A stretch of 64,000 bases of DNA, from positions 559,009 through 623,008 of the forward strand of contig NZ_CP049785.1 in the NCBI RefSeq assembly GCF_011290385.1. Direction: 5' to 3'. A program made the position numbers and the translations under genes. Position 1 is the stretch's first letter. Each line of letters starts with the position of its first letter. The stretch comes from Blattabacterium sp. DPU (GTDB lineage: Bacteria; Bacteroidota; Bacteroidia; Flavobacteriales; Blattabacteriaceae). Below, piece after piece: positions 17,650 through 27,063 of the stretch. The notes below the pieces were generated by a model. The model did not search any database and was not told the DNA's origin. It saw nothing but the letters and a program-made list of their open reading frames with translations.

Positions 17650-19014
17650 TCAAAGTCCTTTTTCATAAGCTTTCCATCCTGCTTCTCTATATTCTTCAAC
17701 CGTTATTTTTGGATTTTCAGATTGGGAAATAGCTTTTCCTACAATAATAAAATCACTTCCATTTTTTTCAAAAGCTTTAACAGGATGAATGTAGCTATTC
17801 CCTTTATTATTCATTTTTTCATAAAAATGTATACCAGGTGTAAATAATAATAATCGATCGTCTACTTTTCTTTGTGCAACAGTACCAATCACTTTTGGAT
17901 TTTTCAAAGAAATATTTAGTGCTTTTCTTATGTAATCATCATCAGATAATCTTCCATAAGAAGACATTTCAGATATTGTAATTAATCCCATATTAGGAGG
18001 AATATTTAAGTTTTGTATACTCATACTTCCAGCAAGCAAGTGTACTGTAATGATATCAGCCCAAGAAGAAATTTTGTGGATTCCATAATGTAATTGAAGA
18101 TAATTAGTAGGCCCAACATCACATAATTTTCTATCTTCGAATAGTAAAAAATTTTTTTCAATAGAAATCTTTTTAAGACAATTTATGAATGAATATGAAA
18201 AATCATTTATAATATCTACATGAAGTTTTAATCCACAAATTCTATCTCCAATTAAATTGACTAATTCTAAAATATTTCTAGTATATATTAAATCAGCAGA
18301 AACTATTAAGTTTGTTTTTTTTTTCAATGTAATATCTATAAGTTTTTTTCCTATAGAATGAGAAATTGTTTCTTTTTTTTTTTCATAAGAAATTCTCTTT
18401 TTTTGAAGGAAATTCATATTTTTTTTTTTGAAAAAAAATTGAATCATATGTATTTCTTTTTCCTTCAAAAAATGTTTTTTTTTTAGTATTTTAAATACTT
18501 CTCCTATACGAAATAAAGTTCGTATATTATATCCTCTTTTTTTTATATTTTCAATTCCTCCTTGTTCTCTATCAAGAATAGACATAATATTTTGAATTAT
18601 TAAACCTTCTTTTTCAAGATCTATTACAGTTTTTAATAAACTATCTCCACTTGTAATCACATCTTCTATAATCAAGCAGTTTTGTCCTTTTTGATATATT
18701 CCTTCAATCATTCGTTCTGTTCCATATCCTTTATTTTCTTTTCTTTTAATAATTAACGGAATTTTGGATCTCAAAGATAAAGTGGTAGCTATGGGTAAAG
18801 CAGCGTATGGAACTCCACAAATTAATTCAAAATTATAAGAAGGAACTTCATGGATTAATAAATCCGATAACTTGATTAATAAATTTGGTCTAGAAGCAAT
18901 TGGACGAAAATCTATATATATAGGAGATTCCATTCCACTTTTCAGTGTAAAATTTCCAAATTTTATGATTCCTAAATTATAAATTTCTAAAAAAAATTGT
19001 TCTTTTTCTTCCAT
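17650..19014 (-). CDS. pyrEF: Bifunctional UMP synthase: orotate phosphoribosyltransferase + orotidine-5'-phosphate decarboxylase
   Basis: Last two steps of UMP synthesis in one 454-residue chain. Residues 1-199: OPRT (FTLKSGMESPIYIDFRPIAS; PRPP loop LIIEDVITSGDSLLKTVIDL). From about residue 220: OMP decarboxylase, with the lysine stretch GLKLHVDII and the catalytic D-x-K-x-x-D box as LLFEDRKLCDVGPT, then TPGIHF and C-terminal DFIIVGKAISQSENP. The OPRT-then-ODC order and the FEDRK.. box resemble eukaryotic UMP synthases rather than E. coli PyrF. The linker carries three A10-A11 tracts and an in-frame Met200. Divergent from pyrD by 63 bases, so the two are likely co-regulated. Confidence 0.93.
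   Translation of the reverse strand: MEEKEQFFLEIYNLGIIKFGNFTLKSGMESPIYIDFRPIASRPNLLIKLSDLLIHEVPSYNFELICGVPYAALPIATTLSLRSKIPLIIKRKENKGYGTERMIEGIYQKGQNCLIIEDVITSGDSLLKTVIDLEKEGLIIQNIMSILDREQGGIENIKKRGYNIRTLFRIGEVFKILKKKHFLKEKEIHMIQFFFKKKNMNFLQKKRISYEKKKETISHSIGKKLIDITLKKKTNLIVSADLIYTRNILELVNLIGDRICGLKLHVDIINDFSYSFINCLKKISIEKNFLLFEDRKLCDVGPTNYLQLHYGIHKISSWADIITVHLLAGSMSIQNLNIPPNMGLITISEMSSYGRLSDDDYIRKALNISLKNPKVIGTVAQRKVDDRLLLFTPGIHFYEKMNNKGNSYIHPVKAFEKNGSDFIIVGKAISQSENPKITVEEYREAGWKAYEKGL
18315..18429 (-). repeat. Cluster of A11, A11 and A10 tracts at the pyrE-pyrF domain junction
   Basis: On the coding strand: A11 (18419-18429, KKKN before Met200), A11 (18373-18383, KKK) and A10 (18315-18324, KKK). 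All three are in frame here. Losing one A in the first gives ATA TGA, an immediate stop; gaining one gives TGA about a dozen codons later. Slippage here would therefore yield an OPRT-only product of about 200 residues, the normal length of free PyrE. Confidence 0.75.
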
Positions 19015-19077
19015 AAAAAAGCTGTTTTAGTAAAGTTAAAAATTTTATACTTGGATATTATTACAATTGATATGATT

Positions 19078-20019
19078 ATGAAAAAAATAGATATTTCTTC
19101 TAATATAAATGGGATTAAACTTCCATTATGTATCATGAATGCTTCAGGAGTTCTTTGTTCAACAGATAAAGAATTATCCAATTTGTTACATAGTTTTTCT
19201 GGAGGAGTTGTAACAAAAAGTTGTACTTATAAACCAAGAAAAGGAAATGTTTTGCCTAGATATTTTGAATGGAGTAGAGGGAGTATAAATTCTATGGGAT
19301 TACCTAATTTTGGAATTAATTTTTATTTAAATTTTTTAGAAAGAAAAAAAATAAATAAGCCTATTTTTCTTTCTATATCTGGATTATCTGCAAAAGAAAA
19401 TTATTTTCTTATACAAAAAGCAAACGAATCTTCAAAAGTTACTGCTATAGAATTAAATTTATCTTGTCCGAATCTTCTTGAAAAAGAAGATATGTTAGGT
19501 TATGATTTTGATAAAGTTTCAAATTTTATAGAAAATATATTTAAATTTAACAATAAACCTTTAGGAATTAAATTGCCTCCTTATTTTCAAGATGCACATA
19601 TTAAAAATATAGCTTTGATTTTAAATCAGTTTCCTATTTTTTTTATTACTTGTATCAATAGTTTACCTAACGGTCTATTTATTGATGTAAATAAAGAATC
19701 AGTAGTTATACGACCTAAAAAAGGATTTGGAGGAATAGGCGGATCAATTATAAAACCTTTTGCTTTAGCTAATATTCATAAATTTTATACTTATCTCCGT
19801 AAAGACATTTCTATAATAGGATGTGGGGGGATTTCTTCTGGGAAAGACATTTTTGAACACATATTATGTGGCGCATCTGCTGTTCAAATTGGAACACAAT
19901 TTATGAAAGAGGGAATTTCAGTGTTTGAAAGATTGAAAAAAGAATTGACCCTTTTTTTAGAAAAGAAAAATTATTCATCGATAAATAGTTTTAAAGGAAA
20001 ACTAAAAAATATTCAATAA
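19078..20019 (+). CDS. pyrD: Dihydroorotate dehydrogenase, class 1A (fumarate-type)
   Basis: Oxidises dihydroorotate to orotate with FMN. The start was set at Met 19078 (MKKIDISSNINGIKLPLCIM); 19072 is an equal option, while the upstream ORF start at 18997 reads through the promoter. About 313 residues, as for soluble class 1A enzymes. Catalytic Cys is in ELNLSCPNLL; FMN and substrate regions KPLGIKLPPYF, CINSLPNGLFID, KGFGGIGGSIIKP and GCGGISSGKDIFEHILCGA align with what I remember of Lactococcus PyrDA and trypanosomatid enzymes. No N-terminal membrane helix (excludes class 2). It would use fumarate, which can be supplied by the fumarase/TCA genes nearby. Confidence 0.9.
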   Translation: MKKIDISSNINGIKLPLCIMNASGVLCSTDKELSNLLHSFSGGVVTKSCTYKPRKGNVLPRYFEWSRGSINSMGLPNFGINFYLNFLERKKINKPIFLSISGLSAKENYFLIQKANESSKVTAIELNLSCPNLLEKEDMLGYDFDKVSNFIENIFKFNNKPLGIKLPPYFQDAHIKNIALILNQFPIFFITCINSLPNGLFIDVNKESVVIRPKKGFGGIGGSIIKPFALANIHKFYTYLRKDISIIGCGGISSGKDIFEHILCGASAVQIGTQFMKEGISVFERLKKELTLFLEKKNYSSINSFKGKLKNIQ

Positions 20020-21482
20020 GATTTAGAAAAAACTACCCTTTGCAAAGAGGGATTTCCAGAATAAATACATTTTCCTTTTTCTTGTTCATTATATATAGGA
20101 ATACAACGGATAGTTGCTTCTGTTTCTTCTTGAATTTTTTTTCCTGTATTTTTTGTTCCATCCCAATGAGCATAAATAAATCCTCCTGAATGATTTATTT
20201 GATTTTTAAAATCATTATAATGATCTAATTTAATGATTAATTTTTGAGTTCGTTGAAAAGCTTTTTGATAAATATTTTTTTGTATTTCATCTAGTAATTT
20301 TGGTATTGAATTTTTCAAATCGATCCAAGATAAATACGTTTTTTCACATGTATCTCTTCTAAAAATTTCTACTTTTTCATTTTGGATTTCATTTTTTCCT
20401 ATACTAATTCGTATAGGAATTCCTTTCATTTCATATTCATGAAATTTCCATCCAGGAGTAAATGTAATTCTATTATCATATTTAACTTTTATTCCTTTAT
20501 TTTTTAATATATTTAAAATTTTTATAGATATTTCATTAACAATATTATCCTTATTTTTAGGATAAATAGGAATAATAACAATTTGTATAGGAGCTATTTT
20601 TGGAGGCAAAATTAATCCTTTATCATCAGAATGAGACATGATTAATCCACCTATTAATCTAGTAGATACGCCCCATGAAGTAGACCATACATATTCTTTT
20701 TTTCCGTTATGATTAGTAAATTTTACATCAAAAGCTTTCGAAAAATTTTGTCCTAAAAAATGTGAAGTACCAATTTGTAATGCTTTTCCATCTTGCATCA
20801 GCGCTTCGATGCAATATGTTTTTTCTGAACCCGAAAATTTGTCCATATATGGTTTTATTCCTTGTAATACAGGAATAGCCATAAACTTTTCTGAAAAATC
20901 GGTATAAATGTTTAATATTTTTATAGTTTCTTCTATTGCTTCTTTTTTTGTAGAATGAGCAGTATGTCCTTCTTGCCATAAAAATTCAGTAGTCCTAAGA
21001 AATAAACGTGTTCGCATTTCCCATCTTAGTGCATTTCCCCATTGATTAAACAAAATAGGTAAATCTCTATAAGATTGAATCCAACGTTTATAAGTTTTCC
21101 ATATAATACTTTCTGAAGTAGGTCTAATTACTAATTCTTCTGGCAATTTTGATTCAGGATCAACGATTAATTTTTCTTGTTCTTTATATTTTTTAAATCT
21201 AGAATGTGTAACCACTGCACATCCCTCAGAAAAAATTTCAGTATGTTCTTTTTGTTTTGAAAAAGTAGATTTTGGGATCAGTAAAGGAAAATAAACATTT
21301 TTATGTCCAGTCATTTGTAACATTTTATCTAGTATTGTTTTCATTCTATCCCATAAAGAGTATCCATATGGTTTAATTATCATAAAACCGCGTATTCCGG
21401 AAAATTCTGCTAAACCGGATTTAACAACAATTTCATTGTACCATTTCGAGTAATTTTCACTACGTTTAGTTAATTGACTCAT
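20013..21482 (-). CDS. proS: Prolyl-tRNA synthetase (archaeal/eukaryotic type)
   Basis: Charges tRNA-Pro. 489 residues, the short form lacking the INS editing domain. Class II motifs: motif 1 region GFMIIKPYGYSLWDRMKTIL; motif 2 RWEMRTRLFLRTTEFLWQEG; motif 3 GLIMSHSDDKGLILPPKIAP. The C-terminal zinc-like region is ETEATIRCIP with GKCIYSGNPS, retaining few cysteines. Stop overlaps convergent pyrD by seven bases. Confidence 0.94.
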   Translation of the reverse strand: MSQLTKRSENYSKWYNEIVVKSGLAEFSGIRGFMIIKPYGYSLWDRMKTILDKMLQMTGHKNVYFPLLIPKSTFSKQKEHTEIFSEGCAVVTHSRFKKYKEQEKLIVDPESKLPEELVIRPTSESIIWKTYKRWIQSYRDLPILFNQWGNALRWEMRTRLFLRTTEFLWQEGHTAHSTKKEAIEETIKILNIYTDFSEKFMAIPVLQGIKPYMDKFSGSEKTYCIEALMQDGKALQIGTSHFLGQNFSKAFDVKFTNHNGKKEYVWSTSWGVSTRLIGGLIMSHSDDKGLILPPKIAPIQIVIIPIYPKNKDNIVNEISIKILNILKNKGIKVKYDNRITFTPGWKFHEYEMKGIPIRISIGKNEIQNEKVEIFRRDTCEKTYLSWIDLKNSIPKLLDEIQKNIYQKAFQRTQKLIIKLDHYNDFKNQINHSGGFIYAHWDGTKNTGKKIQEETEATIRCIPIYNEQEKGKCIYSGNPSLQRVVFSKSY

Positions 21483-21564
21483 AAAACATAATAAATGATT
21501 TTATTTATAAAAGATATAAAAATTTTTATTTCTAAATTAGCAATTTATTAAATATGTTATTTTT

Positions 21565-21759
21565 ATGGCCCATCCCAAAAGAAGACAATCAAAATCTAGA
21601 AAAAATAAGAGAAGAAGTCATCTGAAAATAAAAGAACCTTTATTAACAAAATGTATTTTAACAAATCAAAAACATTTATATCATCATGCATACTGGCATG
21701 AAAATAAACTTTATTATAGAGGTAAAATTGTATATGATCGAAATAAAAAAAGAATATAA
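21565..21759 (+). CDS. rpmF: 50S ribosomal protein L32
   Basis: 64 residues. The family opening MAHPKRRQSKSRKNKRRSHL is unmistakable, and the C-terminal part (LYHHAYWHENKLYYRGKIVY) is the flavobacterial form, which lacks the four-cysteine zinc ribbon. It is followed by accB and accC, an arrangement seen in many Flavobacteriia, implying co-expression of a ribosomal protein with fatty-acid synthesis. Confidence 0.96.
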   Translation: MAHPKRRQSKSRKNKRRSHLKIKEPLLTKCILTNQKHLYHHAYWHENKLYYRGKIVYDRNKKRI

Positions 21760-21780
21760 TCTCCATAAAAAGATAAAATT

Positions 21781-22257
21781 ATGGATTTAAAAAAAATTAA
21801 ATCATTGATTCAGTTTATTTCGGATTCTAATATTGATGAGATCAAGATAAAAATGGGAAATACTGAAATTTACATGAAAAATAGAACATTTATAAAAAAC
21901 GAAAAACGTTCATGGAATCCTCCTTATCCTACTCAAATATCTTCATCATCATCTTCTTCAATTTCGGATTTTTATGATAAATTTTATAAAACAGAAGAAA
22001 AAAACAAAAATAAATATTTAACCATAAAGTCTCCTATGATTGGAACATTTTATAGAAAACCTCATCCAGATCAAGAACCTTTTGTAAAAATAGGAGATAA
22101 AATAAAAATAGGAACAAAAGTTTGTGTAATCGAAGCAATGAAATTATTTAACGACATAGAATCTGAAGTAGAAGGAAAACTGATTAAAGTTTTAGTGGAA
22201 GATGCTTCTCCTGTTGATTATGATCAACCTTTATTTCTTTTAGATCCTAACTATTAA
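21781..22257 (+). CDS. accB: Acetyl-CoA carboxylase biotin carboxyl carrier protein
   Basis: Carries biotin for acetyl-CoA carboxylase. 158 residues: N-terminal helix, a serine-rich linker (about residues 55-65), and a C-terminal biotinyl domain with SPMIGTFYRKPHP and the biotinylated lysine in VIEAMKLFNDIES. Fifteen bases upstream of accC. Confidence 0.95.
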   Translation: MDLKKIKSLIQFISDSNIDEIKIKMGNTEIYMKNRTFIKNEKRSWNPPYPTQISSSSSSSISDFYDKFYKTEEKNKNKYLTIKSPMIGTFYRKPHPDQEPFVKIGDKIKIGTKVCVIEAMKLFNDIESEVEGKLIKVLVEDASPVDYDQPLFLLDPNY

Positions 22258-22272
22258 TTTTTATGTTTAAAA

Positions 22273-23640
22273 ATGTTTAAAAAAATATTAATAGCTAATC
22301 GTGGAGAAATTGCTTTACGAATTATACGTACAGTCAAAGAAATGGGAATTAAAACTGTAGCTGTTTATTCTACAGCAGATCAACATAGTCTACATGTTTA
22401 TTTTGCGGATGAAGCTGTATGCATTGGTCCTCCTTACCCATATCAATCTTATTTGAATATTCCTAATTTAATTTCTGCAGCAGAAATTACAAATGCAGAT
22501 GCAATTCATCCTGGATATGGATTTTTGTCTGAAAATGCATATTTTTCTTCTATGTGCCAAAAACATGGCATAAAATTTATAGGAGCGAAACCGAATCATA
22601 TGATTCAAATGGGAAATAAAATTTCAGCCAAAAAAACTATGAAAAAAATTGGAATTTCTTGTTTACCTGGATCTGATTGTTTTGTAGAATCTTCTTATAA
22701 AGAGATAGAAAAAATTGCAGATAAAATAGGATATCCAATTATTATAAAAGCTGTTTCTGGGGGAGGAGGAAAAGGAATACGATCTGTTTTAGACAAAAAT
22801 CATTTAAAAAATTATTGGGAAGAAGCTAAAAAAGAGGCTTGGTCTTTTTTTGGAAAGAAAGACATGTATATAGAAAAATTAATATTGAATCCAAGACATA
22901 TAGAAATTCAAATTCTAGGAGATAAATATGGAAGAATATGTCATTTATCAGAAAGAGATTGTTCCATTCAAAGAAGAAATCAAAAATTAGTGGAAGAAGC
23001 TCCTTCTCCATTTTTAACTCCATCTCTTAGAAAAAAAATGGGAGAAATTGCCGTAAAAGCGGCTAAATCTATTCATTATGAAGGAGTGGGAACTATAGAA
23101 TTTTTAGTAGATAAAAACAAAAATTTTTATTTTATGGAAATGAATCCTAGAATACAAGTAGAACATACTATTACTGAAGAAATAACTGGTTTAGATTTAA
23201 TTCAAGAACAAATATTTTTAGCATTTGGAAAAAAACTTTCTATAAAAAAAAATTTTTATCCCAAAATGTATTCAATAGAATGTAGAATTAACGCAGAAGA
23301 ACCATATTATAATTTTCGTCCAGTTCCTGGAAAAATCACTCAAATGCATTTACCTGGAGGAAAAGGAGTACGTATTGACACACATATTTATGCAGGATAT
23401 TTTGTTCCACATTATTATGATTCTATGATTGCTAAAATTATTACTACAGCAAAAACTAGAAAAGAAACTATTGAAAAAATGCGTCGTTCTTTAGATGAGT
23501 TTGTCATAGAAGGAATCCAAACAACTATTCCTTTTCATATAAAACTTATGCAAAATAATGATTTTTTAAAGGGAAACTATAATACAAATTTTTTGGATAA
23601 TCAAGATTTAAACTTGGTATCAAATACAAATATAGAATAA
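22273..23640 (+). CDS. accC: Acetyl-CoA carboxylase, biotin carboxylase subunit
   Basis: ATP-dependent carboxylation of biotin on AccB. 455 residues. ATP-grasp domain with glycine loop IKAVSGGGGKGIRSV, HIEIQILGDKYG, SERDCSIQRRNQKLVEEAPS, and FLVDKNKNFYFMEMNPRIQV. The N-terminus FKKILIANRGEIALRIIRT is classical. accA/accD are not in the window. Confidence 0.96.
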   Translation: MFKKILIANRGEIALRIIRTVKEMGIKTVAVYSTADQHSLHVYFADEAVCIGPPYPYQSYLNIPNLISAAEITNADAIHPGYGFLSENAYFSSMCQKHGIKFIGAKPNHMIQMGNKISAKKTMKKIGISCLPGSDCFVESSYKEIEKIADKIGYPIIIKAVSGGGGKGIRSVLDKNHLKNYWEEAKKEAWSFFGKKDMYIEKLILNPRHIEIQILGDKYGRICHLSERDCSIQRRNQKLVEEAPSPFLTPSLRKKMGEIAVKAAKSIHYEGVGTIEFLVDKNKNFYFMEMNPRIQVEHTITEEITGLDLIQEQIFLAFGKKLSIKKNFYPKMYSIECRINAEEPYYNFRPVPGKITQMHLPGGKGVRIDTHIYAGYFVPHYYDSMIAKIITTAKTRKETIEKMRRSLDEFVIEGIQTTIPFHIKLMQNNDFLKGNYNTNFLDNQDLNLVSNTNIE

Positions 23641-23647
23641 TAAAATA

Positions 23648-24727
23648 TTATTTTTTTTCAAATAATTTTAATAGATTGATCATTTCTTGAATATTTCCAT
23701 TCATAAATTCTGTAAGATTATAAATAGATTTATGAATTCTATGATCCGTGATTCTGTTTTTAGGATAATTATAAGTACGAATTTTTACAGAACGATCTCC
23801 TGTAGAGACTAAAGATTTTCTTTTTGTAGACATTTTTTTTAATCTTTTTTCTTTTTCTTTTTGATAAATACGAGATCGTAAAACACTTATAGCTTTTTCA
23901 AAATTTTTATGTTGAGAACGTTCTTCTTGACATTCTACTGTGATTTTACTTGGAATATGAGTTAATCGTACAGCAGATTCTGTTTTATTTACATGCTGAC
24001 CTCCAGATCCACTAGATCTAAAAGTATCTTTCTTTATATCAGATAAATTGAGATTAACTTCTATATCTTTTACTTTAGGAAGTACCGCTACGGTTATAGC
24101 AGATGTATGGACTCTTCCTTGAGATTCTGTTTTTGGTATTCTTTGTACTCTGTGAACTCCAGATTCAAATTTTAAATTTCCAAAAACTCCTTTTTCTCCA
24201 TTTATATCTAAAATAATTTCTTTATATCCTTTTATTCCTCCTTTTTGAACGTGTATAATTCTATATTTCCACCCTGATTTTTTAAAATACATTGTGTACA
24301 TTCTTAATACATCTTCAACAAAAAGACATGCTTCATCTCCTCCTGTTCCAGAACGGAGTTCCAATATAGCACCATTTCTATAATCTTCTGTATCAGATTC
24401 ATATTTTGATGAAAGTAGAAGATTATAGGATTCTTTTTCGATAGAAGATAAATTATCTAAAATATTGTATTTTTCTGTTGAGGCAAGTTCTTTCATTTCT
24501 ATATCTGAATCATTTTCTAAAATGAAATTTATTTCTTGAAGTACAGCCAATTTTTTTTTGTATTCTTCATAAAAAGAAACTATTTTTTCTAATTTTGTAT
24601 ATTTGTTTAATAATATTCTGTATTTTTTCTGATTAGATATAATATTGGGTTGTGTAATGAGTTTTGAAATTTCATGAAATTCTTTTTTTGAAACTTCCAA
24701 TTTTTGAATGAATGAAGTTTTTTTCAT
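23648..24727 (-). CDS. prfA: Peptide chain release factor 1
   Basis: Terminates translation at UAA/UAG. 359 residues. Domain with peptidyl-hydrolysis GGQ (FRSSGSGGQHVNKTESAVRL) at about residue 235, and the codon-recognition region including RVQRIPKTESQGRVHTSA. The AT-rich genome uses mainly TAA. Convergent with accC (seven-base gap). Confidence 0.95.
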   Translation of the reverse strand: MKKTSFIQKLEVSKKEFHEISKLITQPNIISNQKKYRILLNKYTKLEKIVSFYEEYKKKLAVLQEINFILENDSDIEMKELASTEKYNILDNLSSIEKESYNLLLSSKYESDTEDYRNGAILELRSGTGGDEACLFVEDVLRMYTMYFKKSGWKYRIIHVQKGGIKGYKEIILDINGEKGVFGNLKFESGVHRVQRIPKTESQGRVHTSAITVAVLPKVKDIEVNLNLSDIKKDTFRSSGSGGQHVNKTESAVRLTHIPSKITVECQEERSQHKNFEKAISVLRSRIYQKEKEKRLKKMSTKRKSLVSTGDRSVKIRTYNYPKNRITDHRIHKSIYNLTEFMNGNIQEMINLLKLFEKK

Positions 24728-24775
24728 TTTTAAAAACTTTATAAAAACTTTTGAAATTAAGAATATTTAATCATT

Positions 24776-25177
24776 TCATCGTATTCTATTTATAGAATCA
24801 ATTAATTTTATATCTTTTTTTATGGCTTTATTTGTAAGATATAAAATACATATGCATAATATAAAAAACAGAAACATGATTAATGTTGTATATTTATTTA
24901 ATTGAGTATATGAAAAAAAAAGAATTATTACATAACTAGTATTAGTAAGTATATTAATTTTATTACAAAAAATTTGTAATTTATTTCTATTGAAAAGTAA
25001 AAAACTTAAAATAGATATAAATAAACATATAATTATAATAAATAAAATTATTTTTTTCAAATACAGATTCAAATAGAAAAAATCAGTTATATTTTCATGA
25101 TTTAATAAAAAATATATGAAAACAGAATAAATAAAAATAGAAATAAGGGAATATAATGTTTGTATTCTATATAACAT
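24776..25177 (-). CDS. DUF4293 family membrane protein
   Basis: A 133-residue protein with four hydrophobic segments and a C-terminal signature NKAIKKDIKLIDSINRIR characteristic of the Bacteroidetes DUF4293 family. It sits divergent from rho, the usual position of this family in Flavobacteriia as I remember it. Function unknown. Retention in a reduced genome suggests an important membrane role. Confidence 0.75.
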   Translation of the reverse strand: MLYRIQTLYSLISIFIYSVFIYFLLNHENITDFFYLNLYLKKIILFIIIICLFISILSFLLFNRNKLQIFCNKINILTNTSYVIILFFSYTQLNKYTTLIMFLFFILCICILYLTNKAIKKDIKLIDSINRIR

Positions 25178-25330
25178 AATAAAAAATTAAATTAAATTGT
25201 TTTTATAATTTCCTATTTAATTATTTAAGTTCAAATTAATTTTTTGTATAATTGCATTTATCGTTTCTAAGTTATTTTTCAACTAATAAAGTATATTACT
25301 TACCAAGCATATATAAAACCCAATCATTTT

Positions 25331-26905
25331 ATGTTTGATATTACTGAATTAAAAAGTAAAAAACTTTTTGAATTACAGGAGATTGCTCGTTCTTCAGGAT
25401 TAAAAAAATGTACACAATTACGAAAAAACGAACTCCTAGAAAAAATTATTACTATTATCAATAATAAGAATACTTCTTTCAATAATAAGAATACTTCTGC
25501 CCATTCAAAAAGGGAAAATCCTTTAAAAAAAGGATTTAGAATGCGAAAAAACACTGAATCTAAATTATCAGAAAACAAAAGCATAAATGGTAAAAAAAAT
25601 TCTCAAGAACATTTAAAAATTATTAATTCGAAACTTTCGGAAGAATCTACAAAATTTCAAAAAAAGCATCAAAATTTTTGGAAAAAAAATGATAGATTAG
25701 AAGTTTTAAACACATCGTCATCTCACGGAATTGAAATCGGATCACAAAAAAAAATATCTTCCAATAAATATCGTACTCCTGAATATGAATTTGAAGGAAT
25801 AATAATAAGTGAAGGAGTATTAGAAATCATGCTAGAAAATTACGGATTTTTGAGATCTTCCGATTTTAATTATTTATCATCTCCTGATGATATTTATGTT
25901 TCACAATCTCAAATCAGACTTTTTGGAATGAAAACAGGAGATACAATCAGAGGAGAAGTTCGTCCTCCTAAAGATGGAGAAAAATATTTTCCTCTAATTA
26001 AAATTCTTGAGATCAATGGAAGATCTCCTTCTTTTGTAAGGGATAGAGATTCTTTTGAACATTTGACTCCATTATTTCCAAATGAAAAATTTAAATTAGC
26101 TGAAAGAAATGCAACTCTTTCTACAAGAATTGTAGATCTTTTTACTCCCATAGGAAAAGGACAGAGAGGAATGATTGTGGCTCCTCCAAAAACAGGAAAA
26201 ACTACTTTATTAAAAGAAATAGCTAATGCTATTGCGGCTAATCATCCTGAAGTATATCTAATTATATTATTAATAGATGAACGTCCAGAAGAAGTAACAG
26301 ATATGCAGAGAAATGTCAAAGGAGAGGTCATTGCATCTACTTTTGATGAGCCAGCAGATAGACATGTTAAAGTTGCCAATATTGTTTTACAAAAAGCAAA
26401 AAGAATGGTGGAAAGTTCACATGACGTAGTTATATTGTTAGATTCTATAACACGTTTAGCACGAGCTTATAACACGGTTGCTCCTGCATCTGGTAAGGTA
26501 TTATCAGGAGGAGTAGATGCAAATGCATTACACAAACCCAAAAGATTTTTTGGAGCGGCTAGAAATATAGAAAATGGAGGATCCTTATCTATAATTGCCA
26601 CAGCTATGATCGATACAGGATCAAAAATGGATGAAGTAATTTTTGAAGAATTTAAAGGAACAGGAAATAAAGAACTTCAATTAGATAGAAAAATAGCCAA
26701 TAAACGAATTTATCCAGCTATTGATCTTGTCTCTTCTAGTACAAGAAAAGATGATCTTTTACTTGACCCTAAAACATTACAAAGAATGTGGATTTTGCGG
26801 AAACATCTTTCCGATATGAATCCAGTAGAAGCTATGGAATTTTTAAGATCTAGGATGTCTAGAACCCAAAATAATGAGGAATTTTTAATATCTATGAATG
26901 GATGA
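25331..26905 (+). CDS. rho: Transcription termination factor Rho
   Basis: Hexameric RNA helicase terminating transcription. 524 residues. N-terminal SAP-like helix domain ([20 protein letters not shown]), a charged low-complexity insertion of about 110 residues typical of Bacteroidetes Rho, the RNA-binding OSB domain ([19 protein letters not shown]), and ATPase core with Walker A ([15 protein letters not shown]) and Walker B ([15 protein letters not shown]). The insertion contains a tandem seven-residue duplication. Preceded by a 153-base spacer with DUF4293 divergent. Confidence 0.96.
   Translation: MFDITELKSKKLFELQEIARSSGLKKCTQLRKNELLEKIITIINNKNTSFNNKNTSAHSKRENPLKKGFRMRKNTESKLSENKSINGKKNSQEHLKIINSKLSEESTKFQKKHQNFWKKNDRLEVLNTSSSHGIEIGSQKKISSNKYRTPEYEFEGIIISEGVLEIMLENYGFLRSSDFNYLSSPDDIYVSQSQIRLFGMKTGDTIRGEVRPPKDGEKYFPLIKILEINGRSPSFVRDRDSFEHLTPLFPNEKFKLAERNATLSTRIVDLFTPIGKGQRGMIVAPPKTGKTTLLKEIANAIAANHPEVYLIILLIDERPEEVTDMQRNVKGEVIASTFDEPADRHVKVANIVLQKAKRMVESSHDVVILLDSITRLARAYNTVAPASGKVLSGGVDANALHKPKRFFGAARNIENGGSLSIIATAMIDTGSKMDEVIFEEFKGTGNKELQLDRKIANKRIYPAIDLVSSSTRKDDLLLDPKTLQRMWILRKHLSDMNPVEAMEFLRSRMSRTQNNEEFLISMNG
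25460..25498 (+). repeat. 21-base tandem duplication inside rho
   Basis: The 18-mer AATAATAAGAATACTTCT occurs at 25460-25477 and again at 25481-25498, a 21-base period keeping frame and encoding NNKNTSF then NNKNTSA. It lies in the disordered N-terminal insertion of Rho, so length change would probably be tolerated. Confidence 0.85.
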
Positions 26906-26971
26906 ATAAATTTTTTAATATTTGATTTTGTATTTGTAAATGAAAAACATTATATTAACGAATATAATATT

Positions 26972-27044
<73 letters not shown>

Positions 27045-27063
27045 TTTTTTCTTCATGATTTAA

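Noticed and set aside
18997..19077. N-terminal extension of pyrD resembling a membrane anchor
   Set aside because: It reads through the divergent promoter spacer and the pyrE start; class 1A enzymes lack such an extension.
20728..20979. 83-codon leftward ORF in proS
   Set aside because: Alternative frame of the proS gene itself; rich in Arg/Ser/Phe as expected from frame shift.
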